Shown: positions 1-11,205 of the stretch, in pieces
Layout of the letters: each line of letters opens with the position of its first letter
Position numbering within the stretch: the first letter of the stretch is position 1
Origin: Bursaphelenchus xylophilus
Lineage: Eukaryota; Nematoda; Chromadorea; Rhabditida; Aphelenchoididae
Direction: 5' to 3'
DNA: 64,000 bases
Assembly: GCA_904066235.2 (NCBI GenBank)
Contig: CAJFCV020000004.1
Coordinates: 12,090,001 to 12,154,000 of the forward strand
Position numbers and translations under genes: made by a program
The notes under the pieces: model-generated
What the model saw: only the letters and a program-made list of their open reading frames with translations
Told to the model about the DNA's origin: nothing
Databases searched by the model: none

Positions 1-390
1 TCTGTCTCTACGTTCTCAGCCCCTCATTCCTAACGTACAACTACTACTCAGGAAATCGATATGTTGTACAAATTTTGTCTCCCGCATTCCTGGGAGCTCG
101 AAGTAATCCGTTCTTCAAAAGTAACACCTAAACTTTACTTTTCTCATAACTTTGTACCATAATAGTGATAAAACAATTATTGTAGTCATAAGTAGGTCAT
201 ATTGCGAATGAAGTTTCAAAGATGCGTAAAGGCTAAACAGAACATTGAGATACCTCGTGAATTAAATAAAACACAACTGGGTTTGCGAATACAACACGTA
301 TGCTATAGTAAGGTCATAAGTTATTACAATATTATTGGAGCGAAGGTTTGGTATTTGGGAGCTAAGATCAGAACCGGTATTTAGCTTGCG

Positions 391-600
391 GGTAAAGTGC
401 TCCAAGTGCTTAGATTTTTGTGAAACTTTACACCCAATTTAGGCATAGACCATATGCAAATTCCTGAAAATTTTAGCTCTCACTTTGCAGCTGCAGCGGA
501 GATATTCAACAATATTCGAGCTTCTTCTGAATATTTAGTTCTCTTTTTAGTTAGTTTCATAAAAATCTGAGTACCTCCACTTGGACTACTTCCCCTGTTA
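391..600. mobile_element. Family C remnant
   Basis: Left AAGTGCTCCAAGTGC and right CACTTGGACTACTTCCCCTG match family C ends, with the inner TTTGCAGCTGCAGCGGAGATATTC motif. Downstream of the CLC stop codon. Confidence 0.65.
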
Positions 601-663
601 AATGAGTTTAAGAAAGTAGGTAATGAGTAAGTGAACTGTACATATCATGCGAATCCGTAATGC

Positions 664-3600
664 TTATGCATCACAAATGGGACTATTGGGGCCACTTTCA
701 TCCGTGTCGCTGGGCCGGATTAGACCGTCCATTGAGATTCCACCATCATCGCCTTGCGTCACTTCCGACTTTGGGCTGGGATCGGCACCTTTCTCTTCTA
801 GGCGGGTTTGCGAGACGTTCCGCGATGGAGCCATCGACAACATGCTGGTGGCTCGGTTGGGTACAGCACCACGAGTGTAAATGTCAGCGAGAGCTAGTCG
901 GAGCTGGAAAAGAAAGGTTTGAGCTCCTAGGATGTGCCAAAAAAAGTGAATACTGAATATTTTATGGTCGGTCTTTGTCTTTGAAAGGTGGCTTTCGGGC
1001 CGGCCTGATAAGACATGGCTCTCGGGCCGGCCCTATAAATTGCAAGATCGGGCGGGCTATGTCCTCTAGGGTTTTCTAATACCACAATAATTGATATAAG
1101 CAGCGTTTCCGCCTCAAATCGGTTACAGTGCGGGACCTGATCCAGTGGCAAAAAACGTACCATTTTGCATCCGGGAAGTATCGAAAATGTGGCAAAATGC
1201 TTCCTTCTCCAAGAGAAAATACCTCGTTTGTTTTGGAGGGCGCGCCCTTTCCTTCACAAAAAGAGCGGGTGCGCTTTTGAAATCTGAGTTTTTTCACCTG
1301 GTTAGGGAGGTATTTTGCCACATTTTTTGATACTTCCAGAATGTAAAATGGTACGTTTTTTGCCACTGGATCAGGTCCCCCACTGTGTTCTTTATAGCGT
1401 TACATTTCTTATTCAACTGGCACAAAGTCCACAAAGTCGAAGGTCTAGTCATAGAAAATCTATTTTGCTCAACAGAAGGATTAGCCGCTTATTTTCAGCT
1501 TCTTCCGGTGAAGACTCTTTTATCTTGTTTTGAGATTATGCATATCTACATTAAATTCTTACCTCTCTCAACGCCACCACTCCAACCAACTTCCCTCTGT
1601 GCGTGACATACGCATGATTCAAGCTGAGCAACGAGAACAATGTGTGCACCTTGTAGAGCGATGTCCCCAGGACCAGTTGGAACGGCGCTGAGTCAATCGC
1701 CAGTTCATCCAGATTGATGGGTTTCTCCAACTTCTTGGCGTGATCTCGAAGCGCGCTGTTGGGCTGAATGTCCAGAAAGTCAGAGACTATCATCAGCTTA
1801 AACACACACGAAAGCCGGGTTAGTAGAGTTAACGAAGCGGACGAAGAATTATTTTAACTTTGTTTTTAATGGCATATAGGTTAAAACGGTAAGCTTTGCA
1901 CATCAAACGGGGTTAAGTGGGGGCAAACTGTGGGTGAACTCGGTGTTAAAGCAAGAAATGGCAATTCAAAGCTCACAACGACTAATTATTATATTCACAA
2001 GTCACTAGCTCTTTTAACGAGTCTATATAGCCACTAGACAATACCTAACCTACAGGTGTCATAGTTAAGTCGGGCTGATCTCTTCGGAACGAGGCCGACG
2101 AAAAGATCCCTCGCATGAAAGAGCTCTAAAGAACATTGGACTTTAAACGGTTAGCTTGATTACTGTATGTATCAAAACGTTATCAAGCAGCTTGAAGGCA
2201 AAAGTATTAGCAATCTTTGGCGGTTTCGGCAAACATTCAACTCACCCCTCTGATCTCGCTGAACGGATCCAACGGCTGATTGGGCCTTCGGAAGATGCTG
2301 TTCAACGTTGTTTGACATTCTAAAGACAGTGGCAAATTTACAAGCCACGCCAATACAACTTACTGCTATCCTCATGAAGAGGGCTTATGGACAACAAGGT
2401 GTTTCCGGAGAAGGTCTTGGTGGTCATTGTGTGACCATTCTGCTCTCGTGGACTCTTCTTTGACGCTCGAGAGCTGGGCCGATTCGAGAGCAACGGATCC
2501 GCCCCGAGATGCACGTTGAGCAAGTAGTTTAGGTACTTTCTGGCGACTGATCCGAGAAGAATCTTTTCATCTGAAAATGAAGGGCTGTTGGTTGATTTGA
2601 AAGGACATACCATCATCAGTGACCAAGGGATATGATCGCAGCTGAGGGGTGTTTATGAGCAGCTCCCGGAGCTCCTTGTAGGTGGTTTTCTTTGTGATGT
2701 AGACAACATCTCGAACCATAATTTGCTCAACTTTCAGGGTGTGCACACTAAAATAATTTTGTGTCATATTTGGTTTTGTGATTAAGTTTGATATTACCAA
2801 TAATATCAGTCGAAAAGTCAGCTTACCTAATTCGAGACGGCGGCAGTTCCGTCAAATGCGGATACCTCTTGATGATGATAATGCTCTCGTAAATTGAAGG
2901 GTGCAAGAAACTGCTCACCGCGTTGGCAATCATCAACGCTATCTACATGATCAATATATTTCAGAAAAAATGTATATACTCACCAAAACAGGCAATAGCG
3001 CGCACAATTGCCCGGTCGTCTCGCAGACAATCACGGCGATGCTCAAGGAATGCGTTATGGCGCCAGTATAGGCGGCCGCTCCTAAGATTCAGTTGCTCCG
3101 TCTAGACACATTAACCTACCAACAACGGCGTAAAGGCCGGGATAGATTTGGGGCCCATCGGGACCACGGATTCCCTCAGGGAACATAATGGTCATGAGCT
3201 CGCCAATAACTCTTCCGCCAGTGGCGCCGAGGACAAACGAAGGTACGAAAATTCCCGCCGGCACAGCCAACGTGATGCAAACGGCAACTAACAAGTACTG
3301 AAAAAGGTAGAAGTTAAGAAGAATACGGGTGGCGAACTACAGTGATCCAGTGGTCCAGTGGCATAAAACGCATAATTTTGCATCCAAGAAGTATCAAAAA
3401 ATGTAGCAAAATGCATCCCTCTTCAACTAAAAAACCTCGTTTTGAAGATCGCACCTTTCCTCAACGGAAAAAGAGGGCGTTTTTTGGCAATGACAATTGT
3501 GAAATCGGAGTTTTTCACTTGAAGAGGGAGGTATTTTGCCGAATTTTTGATGCTTCCCGGATGCAAAATGACACGTTTACATCAGATCAAGCACTTTATA

Positions 3601-6600
3601 AAGCCTCTGGAATGTGCTGTTTTCTACATACATTAACAAGGAAGTATCCCAGCAGTGTCCGCAAAAGCACGCCGCTTTCAAATACGCCATTAGTGGCCCA
3701 GCGCCGCAGAAAACTCTCTTGACAGCCCATCGCGGTGGTGTTGTACAAACTCATGGTGCAATTGCTGATAAGGTCGCTGATTGTCTCGCGGAATGTGTAC
3801 CGTCCGCCAATGTATTTGCCGAATCCATCGGGGAATGTGATCAGTCCAACAACCAAGGCCATGAAGACGGTGAAAGAGAAGCCACTAAAAATTTAGCGAC
3901 GTTAAACAGTCTTTCGGAAAAAATAATGAGCCCTATGTCGCATTAAAGATCGCATCGTTATAGTAAATGTGTCGCGGCAAAATGAAATTTCTTTTTACTT
4001 ATGCGATTGGCGCATCAAAATTGTGCTCAATATTTTCCCGACACACTGATAAACCGGACACGATGCAAATACCAAAATTTGCATTACTTTTAAGCTTTAA
4101 AAACCTATGCTTACCTCGTTCCAAACAGCTTCTTAAAGATCGGGCTGTTCTTCTTAATTGTTGTGATTTTCTTGTGCAGCATGAGGAACATTGCACCGGC
4201 TAGCCCACACAGAACGCTAAAAAAAGTTTTCATTCTGCTATAACTCTTAATTCTTACCCAATAAGCATGAAGACCGGGATCTCTTCGATCAAAAACACTT
4301 CATTGGGGAAGCTTGTCTGATAATACGCTGTGATCGTTCCGGCTGAAATAAAATCTTATTTTCCGACAACAGATGACGACTTACCAATGTCCGGAGGGAT
4401 GATTGCAGCATTAGCAAATCTGAAGATCAATGCGCTGCAAGTTGTGGCAAAAAAGGCTCTCCAATAGTTCTTTACAGCAAAGTATTTGTGAGTGGATTCG
4501 ATGCCATACAACACAGCGCCCGCTGGAGCGCTGAATGTGCAGGCAATACCCTGAAAAGGAGATAAGATATAGTGGCGGACCTGATCCGTGGTAAAAAACA
4601 TACCATTTTGCATCCAGGAAGCATCAAAAAATGTGGCAAAATACCTCCCTCTCCAAGTGAAAAACTCAGAGTTCAAAAGCGCGACCGCTGTTTTTGTGAG
4701 GAAGAAGGGCACGCAGTTCGAAAAACGTTTTTTTTACTTGGAGAGGGAAGCATTTTTCCACATTTTTGATACTTCCCGGATACAAAATGATACTTTTTTT
4801 GCCACTGGAACAGGTCCCCCACTGTATAGTGAAAAAACGGCCATAAAAGACGATTTTTTTTTTGATTTTTTGATCTTATGGACTAGGTGCAAAACTTACC
4901 ACCGCACAACCAGAGGACAATATCTCCACTTCTCTGCCTTCGTTCGAAAAGAACGCCTTGTTTTGCCACTGTCGGGTCATCTTGGAGAGCAATGTAGCCA
5001 CAATCGCGCCCATGTGCACGAACGGACCCTCCTTCCCCAACGGCATTCCACTGCCCAACACCAGGGTCAAGCTTAACATCTTGGCGATTAAAGTTCGGAA
5101 TGTCAGGTAGTTATGAAGAGTGAATCCGTTCATAATCACCTTAACCTCCGGGATTCCAGAGCCAATCGCTTGAACCGAGATGTATTTGCAGGTGAGAGCG
5201 CCGAGGGTGCAGAAGAAGACAAGGTAGGTCACCCAGGACGTGAACCCGAGAACGTAGTCGATCTGCACCGCTTTGTCGTAGATTACCGCTCGGTCTAAGA
5301 TAGAGGAAATATAGAGAAATGTATAGTAAGACAGAGATTCGGAGTACAGTGGGGGGACCAGTGGCAAAAAATGCACCATTTTGTATCCGGGAAGTATCAG
5401 AAATGTGGCAAAATGCTTCCTTCTCCAAATGAAAAAGCATTGTTTTGAAGGGTGCGATTTTGAAATCGGAGTTTTCACTTGGAGAGGGAAGCATTTTGCC
5501 ACATTTTTCATTCTTCCCGGATGCAAAATGATACGTGTTTTGCCAATGAATCAGGTCCTCCACTGTATTTCAAATCAGATTCAGAGTATTTCAAACAAAA
5601 GCCACCCAAACTCACAATGATTCATGTACTCGTAGCCAACGTCCACACTGATCGACAAAATGGCCGTGATGAAGCCCAACATGGCTGAGAGGAACCAGTC
5701 CTCCACAAAGAAGTGGAGCACATTTCTCCCATGTCCTAAAACAAAGTGAAAATCAAACTTTTCATGCTTCAAAAATCGGCGAATCCTCAATTGCTTACTT
5801 TTGAGAAAATGCGCCCAACTTTCGTGATAATCGGACCCCAAGTCATCGTTAAAGTCGTCGTCCTGCTGTTCGTTCTCTGCGTAGTTCGTATTCCAGTCCT
5901 GAACCCCGGTGTCAACACTGTAATCAGCGATATAGCAAGTGATTTTTTTGTAGAAAAAAATATATCAAGTCCATTTTTTCGTTTTGAAATTTTGCCCCTC
6001 TCGCTTGAGGCAAATTTAAAATTTTTTGCGGTTACAATAATCGGCTCAAATTTTCGCTGTAAACAAAAGATTTTTTATCAAAGCGCCCTTGTGAAAACAT
6101 ACGTGATCGAGCTGACCTTTGACATTCCAACGACCACTGTTTCCGACTACCTTTGACGCGCTTTGATATACAAAAAGAAACGACATTATATACCCCATTA
6201 CTAACTGTTTCTCTTAATATTCGCAATTGCAGGTCTTGGTTTCAATTTCTTGCCAAATAACCTGCTCCCATCTTTTTGATAACCGTTTTTTATTGCTCCC
6301 TTTTTGATTGAAATTGTCGTTCTCAAGTTTTTAGCTATTACAAGCGCGGTTATTGAGTTCGAGATGGGTCTCTGAAGGCTGCAGGAGAAAAACCCATATC
6401 AAGAACGTTCAGAATCAAATTCTACGTGGGTCTTTTATAACAGCTCTTCCAAACAGAAACAGTGTTTTTTGTAGCGCTTACTCCCTGCAATGGAAGATGT
6501 CAGCCTGTCGGGAAAATAATGTGAATTTGTCGCAGCAGAAATTGCTTTGTTGCAGCGGTGCCACAAATCTCCAGTTGCAGTCGAGAGGCAATGGGAGGGG

Positions 6601-6931
6601 AGAGGTTTTAAGGCGCGACCAATCCACATTATTTTCCCGACAGACTGATATTTGGCGCAAAAAATCCTGAAAATTTGCGCGCTGTTGTGACGTGGGCGCA
6701 GACCGCTGCTTTTTTCTGGCCGCTCTTTTTATGTCCCTGCTAACGGGAAGCTAAAATTTGTTGCTATTGATAAATGCCCTAGTAGCACCATGTCTTCAAA
6801 ATTTTAAAAAAATCTGAGCATCGGACTGCAACTACTCCCTCTGCCAAAGAAAATTATAAAACCTACTTCAACAGCAACTGTTTGGAGTTCAAGGTTTCAG
6901 CATTGGCCGTCTTGCGCTGTGGTCCCGGCAT
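664..6931 (-). CDS. clh: CLC-family voltage-gated chloride channel (CLC-1/2-like), 15 exons
   Basis: Plasma-membrane chloride channel with C-terminal CBS domains. Exons on the minus strand: 6867-6931, 5799-5917, 5616-5735, 4900-5294, 4385-4550, 4258-4342, 4115-4216, 3632-3884, 3120-3297, 2984-3081, 2827-2942, 2611-2747, 2364-2570, 1563-1786, 664-903. They give 2505 bases, 834 residues. Selectivity-filter motifs are visible: GSGIPE (about 146-151), GKEGP (188-192, gating glutamate E190) and GIFVP (450-454). The position of the proton-pathway glutamate of CLC exchangers holds Ser252, so a channel is more likely than an antiporter (inference). Two CBS segments follow the membrane part (about 545-640 and 700-770). 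The start was chosen at the first ATG after a strong acceptor at 6958-6959, a probable trans-splice site; the frame is open back to that acceptor, so an extra 5' exon is possible. Introns carry family A copies at 1125, 3340, 4570 and 5347. One intron is only 38 bases. Confidence 0.93.
978..1072. repeat. GC-rich CGGGCCGGCC repeat in the last CLC intron
   Basis: GGCTTTCGGGCCGGCCTGAT and GGCTCTCGGGCCGGCCCTAT are two direct copies about 38 bases apart, then GGGCGGGC. Possibly related to the element at 18376. Confidence 0.5.
1125..1386. mobile_element. Family A palindromic MITE, copy 1
   Basis: Near-palindrome whose arms read CAGTGCGGGACCTGATCCAG inward and mirror this at the right end. It lies in the last intron of the CLC gene. 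Core orientation: GGGCGCGCCC block before the GAGCGGGTGCGC block. Confidence 0.9.
3340..3596. mobile_element. Family A palindromic MITE, copy 2 (diverged)
   Basis: Arms with GGCATAAAACG...AAGTATC and the mirrored GATGCTTCCCGGATGCAAAATG. Ends are eroded. Located in a CLC intron between the exons at 3297 and 3632. Confidence 0.8.
3975..4055. mobile_element. Family B fragment
   Basis: The right part reads CAATATTTTCCCGACACACT followed by GATA, matching a family B end; the left side is decayed. In a CLC intron. Confidence 0.5.
4570..4825. mobile_element. Family A palindromic MITE, copy 3
   Basis: TAGTGGCGGACCTGATCC at left and GGTCCCCCACTGTA at right; inside the CLC intron 4551-4899. Confidence 0.88.
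5347..5565. mobile_element. Family A palindromic MITE, copy 4 (core shortened)
   Basis: TACAGTGGGGGGACCAG at left and GGTCCTCCACTGTA at right, flanked by TA on both sides. The central GC-rich block is partly lost. In the CLC intron 5295-5615. Confidence 0.88.
6499..6650. mobile_element. Family B palindromic MITE, copy 1
   Basis: Left end GTCAGCCTGTCGGGAAAATA, right end ATTATTTTCCCGACAGACTG. Inner parts (GCGAC, CAAATCTCCAG, GGCAATGGGAG) recur in the other copies. Upstream of the CLC gene. Confidence 0.85.
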
Positions 6932-7661
6932 GCGGTCGCCAAGGGTCTCTGTGGATCCTAAAGAAAAGAAATGAATTGAAAATTCGTCTTTGATCGATTA
7001 AGTTCAACCCGAATACGAGCACGATCGGCGCACAGATAAGGAATATTAGTCACAGAGATTTGTTTGACATTTCTTCTCGCTTTATTTTGTAAATACCGCC
7101 AAAAAGTCCTTGGGCGATAAAAGCAAAAAGTTCAAAGTTAATTCTAGCGGCATTTCCGACGTCAATTCGTCAACGCGGGTTGAAACCATGACGTTTACAT
7201 ATTGCGGCAAATGATGATGCAAAAATGCAAATAAATAGCTGACGGGCTGGGCAATATTACACAGCTATGGGCTTATGTATTCCCTCAACAAGGCGGTTTT
7301 CTCCAAACACCAAAATTTAAGCGGTTTGAGGGAGAAAAATCTTGGGAAGAGACTTTATCTTGAAGAAAGAGACAAATCCTGGTACCCTTTATAACAACAC
7401 GGAAGGGGGGTGCACAGGATATAAGAAGGTGGATGAGATACCAAATGACGGCCAAAGGTTTTAAATAGAATGTTTTTACAATGTTATGGGTCATCGCGCT
7501 TCCACTGTGCGTGTTACAGTGGGCGTTAGAGTTTGTTTGAGCCAAAGGAATTGGCATTTTTGACTCGTAAATAGTTGTTCGAACAAAACCGTACCCTCAG
7601 ATTACAGGCAACTTTTCTGTGGCTAAGGAAAATGCAACGGCCCTTTACACCATGAAGTATA

Positions 7662-7850
7662 TAACCTTCCGACTTTTCAGGTTGACGACAGTTCGAATCA
7701 ACAAAAAATCGATTGATACAAGGCAGGTGGATACCCAAAAAGAGAGGTTTTAGGAAGTGCTTACAAGGCTTGGCAAAACCATTGGATGCTCGGCGGACGC
7801 ACGGCGGAGACTTGGCAAATCTTGCAACATGTCCACTTTTTCTAATTTCG
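7662..7850. repeat. Family D dispersed repeat, copy 1
   Basis: Shares TTGACGACAGTTCGAATCAAC, the AAGTGC..AAGGCTTGGCAAA block and a CGGCGGA..CGGCGGAGACT block with the copy at 29335. It ends where a family A element starts. Confidence 0.75.
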
Positions 7851-8108
7851 CAGTGGGGGACCTGATCCAGTGGCAAAAACCGTACCAATTTGCATCCAGG
7901 AAGTATCAAAAAATGTGGCAAAATACCTCCCTCTTCAAGTGAAAAAACTCAGATTTGAAAAGCGCGCCCGCTCTTTTTGAGAGAAAAAAGGGCGCACCCT
8001 TCAAAACGAAGTTTTTTCACCTGGAGAAGGGAAGCATTCTGCCACATTTTTGATACTTCCCGGAGGCAAAATGGTACGTTTTTTGCCACTGGATCAGGTC
8101 CCCCACTG
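7851..8108. mobile_element. Family A palindromic MITE, copy 5
   Basis: CAGTGGGGGACCTGATCCAG at left, perfect mirror at right. It abuts the end of a family D repeat. Core in the reverse orientation to copy 1. Confidence 0.92.
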
Positions 8109-10107
8109 TACCTATTTCTGACGCTTATTTTTTCTGCCGTTGACCTGAAAAGTCACAGGGCAAATATATTGGGATCTCAATACGAACCTTTCAGCCGCTC
8201 AAAAAGAATCTAAAATTATAAGCGAAACCCTAATTCCACATAATATCTTAATTCGATCTTCAAACACCTCACAAAAGATCCCTCTTTAATCCCACTTCTT
8301 ACAACCCAAAGCACAACCCCATGAGAACGCAAAGCCCATGACGTTTCCCCCACAGTACTCACAGCTCATCATTTCCTGTACAGAAATCCCATTGAAAGAA
8401 TTCGAAGGGAATCTCTTTAAACCCAAGGCGGACAAGAAAAAATTGCTAAATATTTGCTTAAGGGGGCTGTGTGAAATTGTAGACCTGACAAAAACTCAAA
8501 AATTTGGCAGCGCAAAAAGCGAACCGACAAAAATAAAATAAATCTTTGAACTCGGGGAAGTGAGAAAAAAGCTTTAAGAAAAAGTAATAATAAAGCCCCA
8601 CGGTAAAACTTCTGAGACATACATACGTATTGTGAGCAGAAGATTTTTGTCATTGTCGGCTATCTACGAAAAATTGCAGTATCAGACGGTCAAAAAACTG
8701 GTTACAATGGTGAAATATTATACAAGACATAGCCATAAAAGTGCCACCAATTATTAATTCCTGGAACTCACGGAAAGTGTGGATTATTAAATTTGGAACT
8801 CTTATTACAACCGGTTTGCAGGGAAAGCAAATTGATTGTTGTGAAGGGATTTATTTCAAGAGGATCTTGATGACCGTAATGGCAATCTGCTAGAGACAAT
8901 TTCATCCATAAGTAGCGTTGTGTCAACAATCGTGGTGATGTTATGGCAGCCACCTATTTATCGTCCTAGAACATTGTACGGTTCCTTAGAAAACAAAGTT
9001 CTCGATGGGCCATGGCCTGATTTTCATCAATTTTCTATGACTACGAAAATATGCAATGTTCGTATATAGGTTAATTTTTTTTTTGAAAAACTCCCATAAA
9101 TATGGCCAAGCAGTGTTTTTCTCTGTAACCTTTCTGTTTTGCATATTCTAGATCACTGAATTTATTGGCTGTTCCAGCATAGCGCAAGTTAAAATTTTCA
9201 GAAAATCATACGTGGCCTCTGCTCGAACTGTGTGAAAAATTTAAGACGCTCAGTAAAATCTAAGCGTCGCAATTGGAGTATTACCTTGCCTCTGTATGTA
9301 ATTCACGTATGCAGCTATTGCCTTGCATTTCGCGGAGACACTGATAATCTACAATATGTACTTGTGTTAGCAACGATAAAAGGGGGGTTAGTGAACAACA
9401 CTTTCAAAATTCAAGTTCTTTTTATGCAATAACCAATACCTACAAGTCTTGAAACCTTTTTTTTGTCAATATCCGCAAAGCCCGGTAAAAATGCAGCTCT
9501 CATACAAGCCATACCACAGAAGACTACCGCATCTCAACAGGAACGAAATTTTGTCTCTAGTCTTTGACAGTTCAAGCCCGACTTGGACAGACGTTTGTCA
9601 AATGGGGGAAGAGGCGTATGAATAATTTATTCCAAATTAGGAATCAGCCGGCCTTTCCATTATAAAACAACTCAAGGGGAATCCCAAAGGTCAAACTCAG
9701 CGTTCCCTGAGTTTTCTTTCACATGGCACGTTCCGGGGTTCAAAACACAAATTGGCTTCGTTAAAGGGATATGTGTTTTTTCTGTTATCGTAACCAAACT
9801 TAACGCATATTTGGGGTAAGGATTAAAAGTGCAGGAAACCCCATGAGGGACAGCCACGTTTTTTACAATAGTTTTTTCCAAGCAAATCCATTATAGTTAA
9901 AAAGTGTATAACAGATTATTATAACAAAAAAATTGTCTGATCATTGAAAAATTTGGCGCTACATAGGTTCATTGTGCCCTAAAAATAAGACTTTTGGGGC
10001 TTCAAAGTTGGTTGTCAAAGGCAGCAAGCATAATTCAAGGAGTAGTTGTACTCTACCTTGCATATTTCCTAGAGAAAAAAAAACAAAAATTACATCAAAA
10101 AATCACT

Positions 10108-10270
10108 TCTTTCAGCGACTATTGCTACAGCTGCTAGCAATAGTCACAATTCATGTTCTCCCATCAATATGGAGAACATGAATTGTGCTGCGACAAAATC
10201 AAACTGCTTTTCACTCCAGCGCCTTATCTGCGCAGCAACATTCAGCTCATTATTTTCCCGACAGACTGGT
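10108..10270. mobile_element. Family B-like element with rearranged left half
   Basis: The right end (CATTATTTTCCCGACAGACT) and inner CTGCTTTTC/GCGCAGC segments match the copy at 35189. The left half is replaced by two adjacent perfect hairpins (see the hairpin entry). Confidence 0.65.
10116..10186. repeat. Two adjacent perfect hairpins
   Basis: GACTATTGCT is mirrored by AGCAATAGTC across a short loop, and immediately after it ACAATTCATGTTCTCC is mirrored by GGAGAACATGAATTGT across about eight bases. Such perfect stems suggest recent template-switch or inversion events. Confidence 0.75.
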
Positions 10271-10957
10271 TTTACAACACACACAGTCGACTACCGTAAC
10301 TAAACTCACGCTAGAGCAATCACCGGACACTTTTAGCGTATCGTCTCCACCTCACCTGTTTACCAGCCCAAAATCCGCCGTTTTCCGATCGTTTCCCACT
10401 CTTCCTCTCCAGACGTTCCCAATGGAGTTTGGAAGGTCGCGAGCGAGGAAATTATTATTGGTTTGGCCTTCCCTGTAACCCCCACTGAACCTAATCCCAA
10501 CCGAAAATAATAAGAAAACGTCAAAAGCGTCCGATTAAAGGGGGGCGCGAACGACGGAACGGTTGTTTGCGGCTGCGAAAATCCTAAGCACCCCCCGAGT
10601 TCACGGGCTAAAATACTGAGTTTACACTGGGAAATGTGAAAACAACGGGAAACGAGGGCTTTCTGAAGATGACTAACTGCGAATTGGAATAGGATTATGG
10701 TAAGAAGGGCTTTGCAGAGATTAATTTGGAGTTATTAAACAAGCTAATGCCTGTATTAATTTGTACATCCTAAAGAAATACCGATAGATTATGTCGATAG
10801 GGAAGATGTTTTTCGAGAAAAGTCTAATTATATATATAAATAGAAGATTAGAGTCACGAAACTTTTAAAAACGGAGTTGTGATGACATCAGACTAACTAT
10901 GAGAGAGCGCGTAAAACATGGATTGACCCATAGAGAAAAAAGAACCTTTCTGCCATA

Positions 10958-11205
10958 CAGTGGGATACCTGATCCAGTGGCCAAAAACATACCATTTTGT
11001 ATCCGGGAAGTATCAAAAATGTGGCAAAATGCTTCCCTCTCCAAGTGAAAAAACTCAAAAAGCGCGCCCGCTCTTTTTTGTGAGCGAAAGGGCGTCCCCT
11101 TCAAAACGAAGTGTTTTCACTTGGAGAGGGAAGCATTTTGCCACATTTTTGACACTTCCCCGAATGCCAAATGGTACGTTTTTTGCCACTGGATCGGGTC
11201 CACTG
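10958..11205. mobile_element. Family A palindromic MITE, copy 6
   Basis: Flanked by TA; CAGTGGGATACCTGATCCAG at left and GGATCGGGTCCACTG at right. Intergenic. Confidence 0.9.

Noticed and set aside
4588..5076. Plus-strand frame of 162 codons over the CLC gene
   Set aside because: It runs from a family A palindrome into the antisense of a well-supported CLC exon.
7690..7720. tRNA-like T-loop sequence CAGTTCGAATC
   Set aside because: No acceptor stem, D-arm or anticodon arm at the right distance; it is part of dispersed family D.
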